In this document: positions 63,888 to 64,000 of the stretch, piece after piece
How positions within the stretch are numbered: position 1 is the first letter of the stretch
Layout of the letters: every line of letters begins with the position of its first letter
Source: Lepidonotus clava
Lineage: Eukaryota > Annelida > Polychaeta > Phyllodocida > Polynoidae
Assembly (NCBI GenBank): GCA_936440205.1
Contig: OW387136.1
Span: 51,172,232 to 51,236,231 of the forward strand
Direction: 5' to 3'
DNA length: 64,000 nt
Notes under the pieces: generated by a model
Told to the model about the DNA's origin: nothing
The model's input: only the letters and a program-made list of their open reading frames with translations
Databases searched by the model: none
Translations under genes and position numbers: made by a program

Positions 63888-64000
63888 CACGCAAGTCTTA
63901 AAAGGTCTTAATTTGACTTTTTCAAATTCAAGGCCTTAAAAAGGTCTTAAATTTTTCATTTTATTGCAGGAGGTCTTAAAAGGGTCTTAAATTAGGTCTG
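63888..64000 (+). mobile_element. hAT-like MITE, family H4, second copy, cut by the window end
   Basis: CCTGGTGCCCACGCAAGTCT start, then AGGTCTTAA, GGCCTTAAA, AGGTCTTAAA repeated as in 60417-60760. Runs off the right edge. Confidence 0.55.

Noticed and set aside
1-64000. LTR elements, LINE coding regions or other large autonomous elements
   Set aside because: No long direct terminal repeats and no reverse transcriptase, integrase, capsid or transposase-like peptide was recognised in the frames. All elements identified are short and non-coding.

Overview
The window reads as non-coding nuclear DNA from an animal. Base composition is fairly balanced, with AT-rich stretches, poly-C, poly-G and poly-A runs, many short non-autonomous DNA transposons (MITEs), tRNA-derived SINEs and local tandem duplications. 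No bacterial operon structure is present. The density of MITEs and the SINE with a (CAAA)n tail suggest a marine invertebrate (for example a mollusc, echinoderm, hemichordate or lancelet). I cannot name the species from sequence alone. I found no protein-coding exon I can defend: open frames are at most about 156 codons, show no recognisable domain, and several lie across repeats. The window is therefore intergenic DNA or the inside of a very long intron.

The left third (1-21 kb) holds MITEs, a 244-bp tandem duplication (8.2-8.7 kb), several CpG-rich low-copy islands that look like regulatory DNA, two hAT-type MITEs and a 963-bp tandem segmental duplication (15.9-18.2 kb). One copy of that duplication carries a TTAA-flanked MITE that the other copy lacks. 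The middle (21-44 kb) is AT-rich with scattered SINEs and MITEs. It includes a chain of three MITEs that share TTAA junctions (32.2-33.5 kb) and a homeodomain-site-rich island (38.1-38.5 kb).

The right third (44-64 kb) holds a degenerate satellite array (50.2-52.4 kb). A TTAA/TA-flanked MITE is inserted in it, a 5-bp-TSD hAT MITE is inserted in that MITE, and a second copy of the same hAT MITE is inserted in the first. It also holds a duplicated X-box-like element (53.9-54.6 kb), a long near-perfect foldback (61.4-61.6 kb) and a 370-bp tandem duplication (62.8-63.4 kb).

These elements do not work together as a pathway. The main content is transposon stratigraphy: order of insertion can be read directly from nesting, target-site duplications and one internal empty site. 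Family labels below (M1-M11, H1-H5, S1-S2) are local names for groups recognised by comparing copies inside this window. Superfamily assignments are inferred from end sequence and target-site length only.
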